Positions 1-9,136 of a stretch of DNA of 64,000 bases are shown here, one piece after another. The notes beneath the pieces were generated by a model. That model searched no databases and had not been told where the DNA came from. It worked only from the letters and a program-made list of their open reading frames with translations. The DNA is taken from the NCBI RefSeq assembly GCF_003244315.1, contig NZ_QKWH01000001.1:310001-374000 (forward strand), given 5' to 3'. The position numbers were made by a program, and so were the translations under genes. Position 1 is the stretch's first letter. Each line of letters opens with the position of its first letter. Origin of the DNA: Xylanimonas oleitrophica (GTDB taxonomy: Bacteria > Actinomycetota > Actinomycetes > Actinomycetales > Cellulomonadaceae).

Positions 1-98
1 CCCTGGCGGGCGACTGGCCAGCAGCGCTGCGCGAGCGGTGCGCGGCCGGGGCGGTCGTGGTGGGCATGACGGCGGACGAGGTGCTGCTGGGCCTGTAG
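1..98 (+). CDS. 3' end of an unidentified protein (cut by window edge)
   Basis: An open frame enters from the left edge and stops at TAG (96-98), leaving about 31 codons with normal high-GC codon use. The tail ends MTADEVLLGL. Too little remains to assign a family. It converges on the minus-strand small gene that ends at 168. Confidence 0.5.
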   Translation, partial: LAGDWPAALRERCAAGAVVVGMTADEVLLGL

Positions 99-167
99 CC
101 CCCGCCGGACGCTGCTTGCGGTCGGCCGGCGTCCGCGGTGCGGGCGGCGCCCTGGTGCTCTGGGCGG

Positions 168-455
168 TCAGGGGTGCCGCGGTGCCCGCCGTGGCGGGCG
201 GGGCGGGATGCGCTTGACGGCCTCGATGGCCGGCCCCGGCACCCGCACCTCGTCGGAGCGGCCCGACGACGCGGCGTCGGTACGCAGCCGCAGCCCGGCG
301 TCGTCGGTCTCCAGGACGACGCCGATGACGTCGGTCCACACCGCTCCCCGCCCGGCGTCGCGCGCTTCGCGGGCCTCGTCCGGGGACAGGCGTCGGCGCA
401 CCACGACGCGGGCTCCCGCCGGCAGGTGCCGCCACGCGGGCGTGTCGTCGCTCAC
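168..455 (-). CDS. Small SH3-like protein related to the N-terminal domain of Rv0428c-type acetyltransferases
   Basis: About 95 residues, basic and Pro-rich at the C-terminus. The pattern RVVVRRRL...TDVIGVVLETD..LRLRTDA...VRVPGPAIEAVKRIPPRP resembles the short SH3-like domain at the front of actinobacterial Rv0428c/cg3035-type putative acetyltransferases; no acetyltransferase domain follows. I chose the GTG at 455 because AAAGGTGG lies 5-6 nt upstream; an in-frame GTG at 464 overlaps that ribosome site. Its neighbour is the divergent ferredoxin gene, a common actinobacterial arrangement. Function unknown; the family link rests on pattern recognition only. Confidence 0.6.
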   Translation of the reverse strand: MSDDTPAWRHLPAGARVVVRRRLSPDEAREARDAGRGAVWTDVIGVVLETDDAGLRLRTDAASSGRSDEVRVPGPAIEAVKRIPPRPPRRAPRHP

Positions 456-512
456 ACGGACCACCTTTCGAGACGGTGGGGCCAGGACCCGGCGTCCGGG
501 GCCCCGGGGGCG

Positions 513-522
513 ATACTAGAGT
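513..522 (+). promoter_or_regulatory. Possible -10 region for the ferredoxin gene
   Basis: GATACTAGAGT is the only AT-rich patch between the divergent small gene and the ferredoxin. TAGAGT (517-522) or GATACT (513-518) could serve as a -10, giving a leader of about 75 nt. No convincing -35 was seen. Confidence 0.35.
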
Positions 523-604
523 TCGGACAAGACCGTGCATCCTCGTGCGGCCGCCGCGGCGCTCGCGCCGCGCGGCCCCCTCATCGTGACGGAAGGTTCC
601 CCTC

Positions 605-922
605 GTGACCTACGTGATCGCCCAGCCGTGCGTCGACGTCAAGGACAAGGCGTGCATCGAGGAATGCCCTGTCGACTGCATCTACGAGGGCAAGCGCTCG
701 CTGTACATCCACCCGGACGAGTGCGTCGACTGCGGTGCCTGCGAGCCGGTGTGCCCGGTCGAGGCGATCTACTACGAGGACGACGTGCCGGAGCAGTGGA
801 AGGACTACTACAACGCGAACGTGGAGTTCTTCGACGACCTGGGCTCGCCTGGCGGTGCCGCGAAGATGGGCCAGATCGACAAGGACCACGCGGTGATCGA
901 GGCCCTGCCTCCGCAGGCCTGA
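605..922 (+). CDS. fdxA: Seven-iron ferredoxin ([3Fe-4S][4Fe-4S])
   Basis: A soluble electron carrier of 105 residues, the usual length. The cysteine pattern is that of Azotobacter FdI-type 7Fe ferredoxins: C9, C17 and C50 for the [3Fe-4S] cluster; C21, C40, C43 and C46 for the [4Fe-4S] cluster; C25 is the extra conserved cysteine. GGAAGG lies 8 nt before the GTG start. It sits 16 bp ahead of the DapC gene, the conserved actinobacterial pairing (Rv1177-Rv1178), so the two are probably co-transcribed. Redox partner not evident here. Confidence 0.95.
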   Translation: MTYVIAQPCVDVKDKACIEECPVDCIYEGKRSLYIHPDECVDCGACEPVCPVEAIYYEDDVPEQWKDYYNANVEFFDDLGSPGGAAKMGQIDKDHAVIEALPPQA

Positions 923-938
923 GCGGCCGGCACCTCGT

Positions 939-2084
939 ATGGGACTCGCTGACCTCCGCGACCTTCCCTACCCGTGGGACACCCTGGCGGACGTGACCGC
1001 CACGGCTCGTTCCCACCCGCGCGGGCTGGTCGACCTGTCGATCGGCACGCCGGTGGACCCGACCCCGGCCGTGGTGCGTGACGCGCTGGCCGCGGCGTCG
1101 GACGCCCCCCGGTACCCGTTGACGTACGGCACGCCTGCGCTGCGAGAGTCGGTCGCGGCGTGGTTCGCGCGCCGCCGCCAGGTGCCCGGTCTGGACCCGG
1201 CGGGCGTGCTGCCCACCCTGGGCTCCAAGGAGCTGGTGGGGCTGCTGCCGTCGCTGCTGCGCCTGGGGCCGGGGGACGTCGTGGTGCACCCCGCGGTGGC
1301 CTACCCCACGTACGACGTCGGTGCCCGGTTCGCCGGGGCGACGCCGCTGGCGACCGACGACGTCGAGGAGTGGGCCGGGCGCACCGACGTGCGGCTGGTG
1401 TGGGTCAACTCGCCGTCGAACCCGACGGGCGCGGTGGCGAGCCCCGAGCGGCTGCGCCGGGTGGTGGAGGCGGCGCGTGCCCTCGGTGCCGTCGTCGTCT
1501 CGGACGAGTGCTACGCCCAGCTGCCGTGGGCGGACCGCTGGGTGGGGCCTGGCGGCGTGTCGCGGGTGCCGAGCCTGCTGGACCCGGAGGTCGCGGGCGG
1601 CTCCCACGAGGGGTTGCTGGTCGCCTACTCGCTGTCCAAGCAGTCGAACCTGGCGGGCTACCGTGCCGCGTTCGTGGCGGGGGACCGGCGGCTGGTGGCG
1701 GATCTCCTGGCGACGCGCAAGCACCTGGGCATGATCGTGCCGCGCCCCGTCCAGGAGGCGATGCGTGCGGCGCTGGACGACGACGCGCACGTGGACGCCC
1801 AGCGGGCGCTGTACGGGCGGCGTCGCGAGGTGCTGCTGGGCGCGCTGCGGGACGCCGGGTGGGTGGTGGACCACTCCGAGGCGGGCCTGTACCTGTGGGC
1901 TCGCCCGGCCGACCCGCAGGACGCGCCCGGCAGCCGGGAGCTCGTGGCCCGGCTGGCGCGGCTGGGCATCCTGGTGGCACCCGGGGAGTTCTACGGCCGG
2001 GCCGGGGCGCAGCACGTGCGGGTCGCGCTGACGGCGCCCGACGACGCGGTCGAGGACGCCGCGCGCCGGCTCCGGGGCGAATGA
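939..2084 (+). CDS. dapC: Succinyldiaminopimelate aminotransferase (DapC-type class I aminotransferase)
   Basis: A PLP-dependent fold-type I aminotransferase of 381 residues, cytoplasmic. The Schiff-base lysine is K234 in SLSKQSNLAGYR; the substrate-binding motif NSPSNPTG is also present. By family it converts N-succinyl-2-amino-6-ketopimelate with glutamate to N-succinyl-LL-diaminopimelate. The assignment is strengthened by the next two diaminopimelate genes, dapD and dapE, at 9-11 kb. The ATG at 939 follows fdxA closely; no strong ribosome site is visible, so translation may depend on the upstream gene. Substrate specificity is inferred; sequence alone proves only an aminotransferase. Confidence 0.85.
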   Translation: MGLADLRDLPYPWDTLADVTATARSHPRGLVDLSIGTPVDPTPAVVRDALAAASDAPRYPLTYGTPALRESVAAWFARRRQVPGLDPAGVLPTLGSKELVGLLPSLLRLGPGDVVVHPAVAYPTYDVGARFAGATPLATDDVEEWAGRTDVRLVWVNSPSNPTGAVASPERLRRVVEAARALGAVVVSDECYAQLPWADRWVGPGGVSRVPSLLDPEVAGGSHEGLLVAYSLSKQSNLAGYRAAFVAGDRRLVADLLATRKHLGMIVPRPVQEAMRAALDDDAHVDAQRALYGRRREVLLGALRDAGWVVDHSEAGLYLWARPADPQDAPGSRELVARLARLGILVAPGEFYGRAGAQHVRVALTAPDDAVEDAARRLRGE

Positions 2085-2190
2085 CCCGACCGGCGTCGCT
2101 GCACCGCCGCATGGTCGCGGCAGGATCGAGCTTTGACGAGTTCCTGCCCACCTCTTGCCCGAGAGGCGGGGATCACGGGAGCATGTGAGC

Positions 2191-2210
2191 ATCCGGTGTG
2201 CACTCCGGAT
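2191..2210. promoter_or_regulatory. 20-bp palindrome upstream of citrate synthase (candidate operator)
   Basis: ATCCGGTGTGCACTCCGGAT: the outer six bases and the central GTGCAC pair perfectly, with one T/T mismatch per half. It abuts the proposed -35 of gltA, a position suited to a dimeric regulator. No regulator identified. Confidence 0.5.
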
Positions 2211-2240
2211 TGGAATGATGAGGCTCGGCGGGGGTAGGTT
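2210..2240 (+). promoter_or_regulatory. Candidate gltA promoter
   Basis: TTGGAA (2210-2215) and TAGGTT (2235-2240) are separated by 19 bp, slightly long. They imply a leader of about 150 nt before the ATG at 2395. The rest of the 310-bp gap between dapC and gltA shows no gene. Confidence 0.4.
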
Positions 2241-2394
2241 TCACCCCAGGCCGACGCTGCCCTTGCGCACGATGCCGACGCGAGTCGGCGGCGAGGTGCC
2301 GCGGCGACGTCGCCGAGCACGCAGCCACGGCGTGCGCCACGTACCAGCGCAGGGACTCGCCACACCGGAGCCCCTGCTCGCCAGGAAGGACACC

Positions 2395-3705
<1,311 letters not shown>

Positions 3706-3720
3706 CGCCTCGCGCACCAG

Positions 3721-3767
3721 GCACGACGACGGCCCCGTCCCCACCAGGGACGGGGCCGTCGTCGTGC
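3721..3767 (+). terminator. Terminator after gltA
   Basis: A perfect 21-bp stem (3721-3741 with 3747-3767) around the loop CACCA, starting 15 nt after the gltA stop. No U-tract, as is usual in high-GC actinobacteria. Confidence 0.9.
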
Positions 3768-3807
3768 ACCGGGTGAAGTACCCGCGGACGCCGGGCGGTC
3801 GCCCATC

Positions 3808-3840
3808 GTTCACCTGCGCGGCGGCGGCAGTTCACCGCCC
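3808..3840 (+). promoter_or_regulatory. PHO-box-like direct repeat before the ABC importer operon
   Basis: Two perfect GTTCACC heptamers (3808-3814 and 3830-3836) are exactly 22 bp apart. That is two of the 11-nt units of the streptomycete PhoP box, whose consensus is GTTCACC plus four loose bases. A -10-like TAGCGT follows at 3846-3851. This suggests phosphate control of the importer. Confidence 0.55.
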
Positions 3841-3918
3841 GGGCCTAGCGTCCAGGCGACCAGGGTGACCGCGTGCCGCACCGGCACGGCCGCCCGCCGC
3901 ACCACGGGAGAAGACCTC

Positions 3919-5046
3919 ATGCTTCGCACTACCGCGCGCCGCACCTCGGGCGCCGTGGCGCTCGCCGCGGCCGCCGCGCTGGCCCTGTCCGCCTGCTCCG
4001 CGAGCTCGGAGGCGTCCGAGACGTCGGCTGCTGCCGCCTCGGCCACCTCGCTCGCCGACTTCGGCACCTTCGCCGACCTCGAGGCCGCCGCCAAGGCCGA
4101 GGGCGCGCTCAACGTCATCGCCCTGCCCCGCGACTGGGCCAACTACGGCGAGATCATCGACCTGTTCAAGGAGCGGTACCCGGAGATCACCGTCAACGAG
4201 CAGTCGCCCGACGTCTCCTCGGCCGAGGAGATCCAGGCCGCCAAGACGAACAAGGGCCTGGACACGGCGCCCGACGTGTTCGACCTGGGCCTGGCCGTCG
4301 CCCTGGAGAACACCGACGTCTTCGCTCCCTACAAGGTGCAGACGTGGGACGACATCCCTGAGGAGCTCAAGGAGCCGTCCGGCCTGTTCGTGGGCGACTA
4401 CGGCGGCTACATGTCGATCGGGTACGACTCCTCGAAGTTCCCCGAGCCGACCTCGCTGCAGGACCTGCTCAAGCCCGAGTACAAGGGTGCCGTGGCGCTC
4501 AACGGGGACCCGACCCAGGCTGGCGCCGCGTTCGCCGCCGTGGGGCTGGCCACCGTCCAGAACGGCGGGACCCTCGACGACTTCCAGGCCGGCGTCGACT
4601 TCTTCGGTGACCTCCAGAAGGCCGGCAACCTGCTCAAGGTCGACGTCACCACCGCCACCGTCGCCTCGGGCGAGACCCCCGTGGTGTTCGACTGGGACTA
4701 CCTGAACGCCGCGCACCAGTCGGACAACGCCGCCTGGAAGACGGTCGTGCTGCCCGGCACCGGGTACGCCGGGTACTACAACCAGGCGATCAACAAGGAC
4801 GCCCCGCACCCGGCCGCCGCACGCCTGTGGCAGGAGTTCCTCTACAGCGACGAGGTCCAGAACCTGTGGCTCAAGGGCGGTGCCCGCCCGGTGCGCGCCG
4901 AGGCGATGGAGGCCGCTGGCACGATCGACGCCGACCTGTACGCGGCGCTGCCCGAGCCGCCGGCCGAGACTGTCGTGCCGACGCAGGAGCAGAGCACGGC
5001 CGCCGGTGAGCTCCTCGGTCAGACCTGGGCCGCGGCCGTCCAGTGA
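3919..5046 (+). CDS. ABC importer substrate-binding lipoprotein (polyamine/iron/phosphonate-type, family 1)
   Basis: 375 residues. The N-terminus is a lipoprotein signal: basic MLRTTARR, a hydrophobic run, and the lipobox LSAC with C26 as lipid anchor, so it is held outside the membrane. The body (DWANYGEIIDLFKERYPEI..., GLDTAPDVFDLG) resembles periplasmic binding proteins of the putrescine/iron/2-aminoethylphosphonate superfamily. I start at ATG 3919, preceded by GGGAGAAG, because that places the signal peptide at the N-terminus. It overlaps the permease gene by 4 nt. Substrate unknown; the upstream PHO-like repeat favours a phosphorus compound, which is inference. Confidence 0.85.
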   Translation: MLRTTARRTSGAVALAAAAALALSACSASSEASETSAAAASATSLADFGTFADLEAAAKAEGALNVIALPRDWANYGEIIDLFKERYPEITVNEQSPDVSSAEEIQAAKTNKGLDTAPDVFDLGLAVALENTDVFAPYKVQTWDDIPEELKEPSGLFVGDYGGYMSIGYDSSKFPEPTSLQDLLKPEYKGAVALNGDPTQAGAAFAAVGLATVQNGGTLDDFQAGVDFFGDLQKAGNLLKVDVTTATVASGETPVVFDWDYLNAAHQSDNAAWKTVVLPGTGYAGYYNQAINKDAPHPAAARLWQEFLYSDEVQNLWLKGGARPVRAEAMEAAGTIDADLYAALPEPPAETVVPTQEQSTAAGELLGQTWAAAVQ

Positions 5047-5987
5047 CGACCGTGAGCGAGGGCACGCCCACGGCACCCGCCGTGGGCGTGCCCGCCCGCC
5101 ACGAGGGACGGCCGGACCCCGCCCGGGCGCCCCGGCCGCGGACGGGGCTGCTCGCGGCGCTGGGCCTGGTGCCCTTCGCCGCGTACGTGCTGCTGTTCCT
5201 GGCGCTGCCGACGGCGCTCGCCGTCGGCACCGGGTTCCTGGACCGCGACGGCGGCTTCACCTGGCACAACCTCAGCGCCCTCGGCGACCCGGTGATCCTG
5301 CGGACCTTCGGCGCCTCCCTGTGGCTCTCCGCCCTCACCGCCCTGATCGGCGCGGTGCTCGGTGCGGCCGTCTGCTACGCCCTGCTCGGCCTGCGGTCCG
5401 GGCACCCGGCACGGACGCTCGTCGAGGCCGCCTCGAGCGTGCTCGCACAGTTCGGCGGGGTCACCCTCGCCTTCGCCTTCATCGCCACGATCGGCCTGCA
5501 GGGCATGGTCACCGTGTGGCTCCGCGACTCCTTCGGCCTCGACATCTTCGCCAGCGGCGCGTGGATCTACGACGTGCCGGGGCTGATCGCGCCCTACGTC
5601 TACTTCCAGGTGCCCCTCATGGTCATCACGTTCCTGCCGGCCCTCGCCGGCCTGCAGCGGCAGTGGTACGAGGCCGCGCTCACCCTGGGTGACACACGTG
5701 CCGGGTTCTGGCGGCACGTCGGTCTGCCCGTGCTGGCGCCGTCGTTCCTCGCGAGCCTCCTGCTGCTGTTCGCCAACGCGTTCTCCTCCTTCGCCACGGC
5801 GGCGGCCCTGGCCAGCCAGGGAGCACAGATCGTGCCCCTGCAGATCCGTGCCGCGCTCGTGAGCGAGACGGTGCTGGGCCGCCAGAACCTGGCCGGCGCG
5901 CTCGCGCTGGGCATGGTGGTGGTCATGGCCGTGGTGATGTGGCTGTACTCGCTGGTGCAGCGCCGGGCCGCGAGGTGGCAGCCGTGA
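5043..5987 (+). CDS. ABC importer permease, first subunit
   Basis: 314 residues, integral membrane, with about six transmembrane segments after a 35-residue cytoplasmic tail. The EAA coupling loop is visible as YEAALTLGDTRAGFWRHVGLPVL, the docking site for the ATPase. GTG start overlaps the lipoprotein stop as GTGA, implying translational coupling. It belongs to the PotB/FbpB-like permease group and pairs with the next gene. Confidence 0.88.
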   Translation: MTTVSEGTPTAPAVGVPARHEGRPDPARAPRPRTGLLAALGLVPFAAYVLLFLALPTALAVGTGFLDRDGGFTWHNLSALGDPVILRTFGASLWLSALTALIGAVLGAAVCYALLGLRSGHPARTLVEAASSVLAQFGGVTLAFAFIATIGLQGMVTVWLRDSFGLDIFASGAWIYDVPGLIAPYVYFQVPLMVITFLPALAGLQRQWYEAALTLGDTRAGFWRHVGLPVLAPSFLASLLLLFANAFSSFATAAALASQGAQIVPLQIRAALVSETVLGRQNLAGALALGMVVVMAVVMWLYSLVQRRAARWQP

Positions 5988-6907
5988 GCGCCGCCGACGT
6001 CGCCCAGCCCGCCCCCGTGCCGCAGCCGGCGACCGGGGCCGCGCCCGAGCCGCACGCGGCGCCACCGGCAGAGCGGGGGCGCACGGAACGACGGCACGGC
6101 CAGGTGCGAGGTCTGGGCCCCGGCCCGGTCACGCGCTGGGCGGTCGCGATCGTCGTGGGCGGGCTGTTCGCCCTCCCGATCCTGTCGATGCTCGAGTTCA
6201 CGCTCCGCGACGGGGACGGGCACTCCCTCGCCCGCTGGGCGGCCCTGCTGGACCCGGACAACGCCGCGCGGTACGCCCCGCTGTGGCAGGGCCTGCGCAA
6301 CTCGCTGGTGCTGGCCGCCGTGACCGTCGCGATCGTTCTGCTGCTGCTCGCGCCCACGATGATCCTGGTGACGCTGCGGTTCCCCGCGCTGCGCCGCCCG
6401 CTGGAGCTGGTGGCCCTGCTTCCGATCTCGCTGCCCGCGATCGTCCTGGTGGTGGGCCTGGCGCCCGTGTACCTGTTCATCGGGCGCACCTTCGGCACGG
6501 GGGTGTGGCCCCTCGCCCTGGCCTACGGCGTGACGGCGATGCCGTACGCCTACCGGGCCATCCAGGCGTCGATCGACGCCACCGGGGTCCGCACGCTGGC
6601 CGAGGCCGCGCGGACGCTCGGCGCCGGCTGGCCCACGGTGCTGCTGCGCGTCCTGGCTCCCAACCTGCGCGGCGGTCTCCTCGCGGCCTCCCTCATCTCG
6701 GTGGCCGTGGTGCTCGGCGAGTTCACCATCGCCTCCCTGCTCGCGCGGCAGAACCTGCAGACCGCGCTGCTCGTCGTCAACCGGCAGGACGCGTACGCCG
6801 CGGTGATCCTGTCGTTGCTCTCCCTGCTGCTCGTGCTCGTGCTGCTCCTGCTCATCGGGCGGGTCGGGGCGCGTGGCGGCCGCGGAGCCCGTACGGAAGG
6901 ACCCTGA
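5984..6907 (+). CDS. ABC importer permease, second subunit
   Basis: 307 residues with about six membrane segments and a 45-residue Ala/Pro-rich N-terminal tail. The EAA loop reads LAEAARTLGAGWPTVLLRVLAP. I chose GTG 5984 because it overlaps the previous stop as GTGA, the same coupling seen one gene upstream; an in-frame GTG lies at 5939. PotC/FbpB-like partner of the preceding permease. It ends just before the ATPase gene. Confidence 0.87.
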   Translation: MSAADVAQPAPVPQPATGAAPEPHAAPPAERGRTERRHGQVRGLGPGPVTRWAVAIVVGGLFALPILSMLEFTLRDGDGHSLARWAALLDPDNAARYAPLWQGLRNSLVLAAVTVAIVLLLLAPTMILVTLRFPALRRPLELVALLPISLPAIVLVVGLAPVYLFIGRTFGTGVWPLALAYGVTAMPYAYRAIQASIDATGVRTLAEAARTLGAGWPTVLLRVLAPNLRGGLLAASLISVAVVLGEFTIASLLARQNLQTALLVVNRQDAYAAVILSLLSLLLVLVLLLLIGRVGARGGRGARTEGP

Positions 6908-6908
6908 G

Positions 6909-7982
6909 ATGACCACCACCGCCACGTCGGCCGAGCCCGCCGTCCTCGCCCGCGAAGGGGTCGCCGTCACGTTCGAGGGCGTCGTCAAGGACTACGGGTC
7001 CACCCGGGTGCTGCGCGGCCTCGACCTGCAGGTGCGGCCCGGCGAGCTCGTGTCGCTGCTGGGACCCTCGGGCTGCGGGAAGACGACGGCGCTGCGCGTG
7101 CTCGCCGGCCTCGAGCACGCCACCGAGGGCGCCGTGCGCATCGGCGGCCAGGACGTGTCAGGGGTGGCGACCCACCGCCGTGACATCGGCATGGTGTTCC
7201 AGGCGTACTCGCTGTTCCCGCACCTGACGGTGGTGGCGAACACGATGTTCGGCCTGCGCCGACGCCGGGTGCCCCGGGCCGAGGCCGCACGCCGGGCCGC
7301 CGAGGCGCTGGAGCTGGTGGGCCTGGGACACCTGGCCGAGCGCTACCCGCACCAGCTGTCCGGCGGCCAGCAGCAGCGCGTCGCCCTGGCCCGCGCCCTC
7401 GTGACCGCCCCCAAGGTGCTGCTGCTCGACGAGCCGCTGTCCGCGCTCGACGCCAAGGTGCGCTCCGGGCTGCGGGACGAGATCCGGCGGCTGCAGCTGC
7501 GGCTCGGGATCACCACGATCTTCGTCACGCACGACCAGGAGGAGGCGCTCGCCGTCTCCGACCGCATCGCCGTCATGGACTCCGGGCGCATCGAGCAGCT
7601 CGGCACCCCCGAGGAGCTCTACCTGCGCCCCGCGACCCCCACGGTCGCCGCGTTCGTCGGCCTGTCCAGCGTGGTGCCCGCCCAGGTCACCGGAGGCGCC
7701 GCCCACGTGCTCGGCACGGTGGTGCCCGTGCTCGGGGACCGTGCCGACGGCCCGGCGGAGGCGTTCCTGCGCCCGGAGAACGTGCGTCTCCTGGACGCGA
7801 CGGCCACCCAGGGGGTGCCCGGCACGGTGGAGGAGTCGATGTTCCTCGGCAGCCTGCGCCGCACCCTGGTGCGCACGGTCGACGGGGACCTGGTGCGCGT
7901 GCAGCACCGGGCGGAGGACAAGGTGGGCTTCGGCGACACCGTGCGGGTGGCGCTCGACGACGTCCCGGTCGCCGTCCGCTGA
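6909..7982 (+). CDS. ABC importer ATP-binding protein (PotA/FbpC-like)
   Basis: 357 residues powering the importer. Walker A GPSGCGKTT, Q-loop FQAYSLFPH, signature LSGGQQQRVALARAL, Walker B VLLLDEPLSALD, H-loop FVTHDQEEAL, then a C-terminal TOBE-like region from about residue 250 ending in FGDTVRVALDDVPVAVR. The start is ATG 6909 with GGAAGGA upstream. Last gene of the four-gene operon; a hairpin follows immediately. By family it could serve polyamines, Fe(III), thiamine or phosphonates. Confidence 0.92.
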   Translation: MTTTATSAEPAVLAREGVAVTFEGVVKDYGSTRVLRGLDLQVRPGELVSLLGPSGCGKTTALRVLAGLEHATEGAVRIGGQDVSGVATHRRDIGMVFQAYSLFPHLTVVANTMFGLRRRRVPRAEAARRAAEALELVGLGHLAERYPHQLSGGQQQRVALARALVTAPKVLLLDEPLSALDAKVRSGLRDEIRRLQLRLGITTIFVTHDQEEALAVSDRIAVMDSGRIEQLGTPEELYLRPATPTVAAFVGLSSVVPAQVTGGAAHVLGTVVPVLGDRADGPAEAFLRPENVRLLDATATQGVPGTVEESMFLGSLRRTLVRTVDGDLVRVQHRAEDKVGFGDTVRVALDDVPVAVR

Positions 7983-8012
7983 CCCACCGCGCGGCGGGCT
8001 GCGCGGCGGGTC
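7981..8012 (+). terminator. Hairpin terminator after the ABC operon
   Basis: Arms 7981-7992 and 8001-8012 pair over 12 bp with one mismatch and an 8-nt loop. It begins within the stop codon of the ATPase gene and faces the convergent gene ending at 8065. Confidence 0.7.
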
Positions 8013-8064
8013 GGCGTGCATGCGGCCCGGTGCGGGTGGTTCGGTGCGGGCCGGCTGCTGCCGC

Positions 8065-9084
8065 TCAGTCCGTGACGGCGACCCGGAGCTCGACGGTGCC
8101 GGCCTGCACGTCGCTCTCTCCGTCCCCCGCACCGCTCCCGGCCCCGTCCGCGCGCTCCCAGGCGTCCCGGTAGTCGCGGGCGGCGCGCACGGCGCCCTCG
8201 CGGGTCCAGAGGCGGTCTTCCACGCGCACCTCGACCACGTCGGTGACGGACGCGGTGGCCACGGCCCAGTGGGCGACGGCCCACGCGGCGGCCGCGGCCT
8301 CGTCCAGGGGCAGCCCGGCGGCGTCGACCGTCACGGGCACCACGCCGTCCTCGTCCTCGCCGGCGCGCAGGGCCTCGGCGGGCAGCCCGAGGTCCCGCAG
8401 CGCCCGCTCCTGGAGCCTCTGCACGGCCACGTCCGAGGCCAGGGTCTCGTCGTCCGGCACGGGGTCGAGCTCGCACGACAGGGCGGCGGGGGAGTGGCCC
8501 GTGAGGGCTGACGCCCACGCACGCGACCGGGTCTCGTGCTGGGCGTACGCGTCGGGGAAGCCCGAGCGCTGCACCGTCTGGGCTGCGACGGTGACCTCCA
8601 TCTCCTCGTACCCGGGGACGCGTGCGAGGGCGTCGTAGAACGCCCCGGTGGCGTGCACCGGGTCCTGGACCTGCTCCGGGGTGCCCCAGCCCTGGGACGG
8701 GCGCTGCTGGAACAGCCCCAGGGAGTCACGGTCGCCGTAGGTGATGTTGACGAGCTTGGACTCCTGCAGGGCCGTCGCCAGGCCGATCGTGGCGGCGCGT
8801 GCGGGCATGCCGCGCTGCAGCGCCGTCCCCGCGACGAGGGCCGCGTTCTCGGCCTGCACCAGCGACAGGTACCAGTCCGTGCCGTCGAGGTCTGCCGCGC
8901 ACCGCTCGGACACGGGTCGCGCGCCCAGCCGGTCCACCAGGTGGACGACGGCGCCCGTCCCCGCCGCGACGAGCACGACGGCGGTCAGCGCGCCGACCAC
9001 GCGCCGGCGTCGGCGGCGCCTGCCGTGCGCGAGCCGCGCGGGGGACAGGGGTCCGCCGGGCCGGGCTGGGGGACGAGGCGTCAT
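8065..9084 (-). CDS. Membrane-anchored protein with lysozyme/transglycosylase-like domain
   Basis: 339 residues. A poly-Arg stretch (RRRRRRR) is followed by one membrane segment (VVGALTAVVLVAAGTGAVV, about residues 30-48), so the rest faces outward. The segment ATALQESKLVNITYGDRDSLGLFQQRPSQGWGT looks like a lysozyme-fold domain with a catalytic Glu in QES, as in a widespread actinobacterial family often left as hypothetical. The C-terminal half has no recognised domain. The ATG at 9084 is the likely start; no strong ribosome site is visible. It follows dapD on the same strand after 52 bp. A cell-wall role is inferred, not shown. Confidence 0.7.
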   Translation of the reverse strand: MTPRPPARPGGPLSPARLAHGRRRRRRRVVGALTAVVLVAAGTGAVVHLVDRLGARPVSERCAADLDGTDWYLSLVQAENAALVAGTALQRGMPARAATIGLATALQESKLVNITYGDRDSLGLFQQRPSQGWGTPEQVQDPVHATGAFYDALARVPGYEEMEVTVAAQTVQRSGFPDAYAQHETRSRAWASALTGHSPAALSCELDPVPDDETLASDVAVQRLQERALRDLGLPAEALRAGEDEDGVVPVTVDAAGLPLDEAAAAAWAVAHWAVATASVTDVVEVRVEDRLWTREGAVRAARDYRDAWERADGAGSGAGDGESDVQAGTVELRVAVTD

Positions 9085-9136
9085 GGGAGCACCGAGGCGG
9101 GTGGGCGCGGTGACGGGAGAGGGGCCGGGGCCGCGG

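Noticed and set aside
2184-2199. CRP-like site before gltA
   Set aside because: Only the left half TGTGA is present; the right half is GGTGT instead of TCACA. Kept only as a remark.
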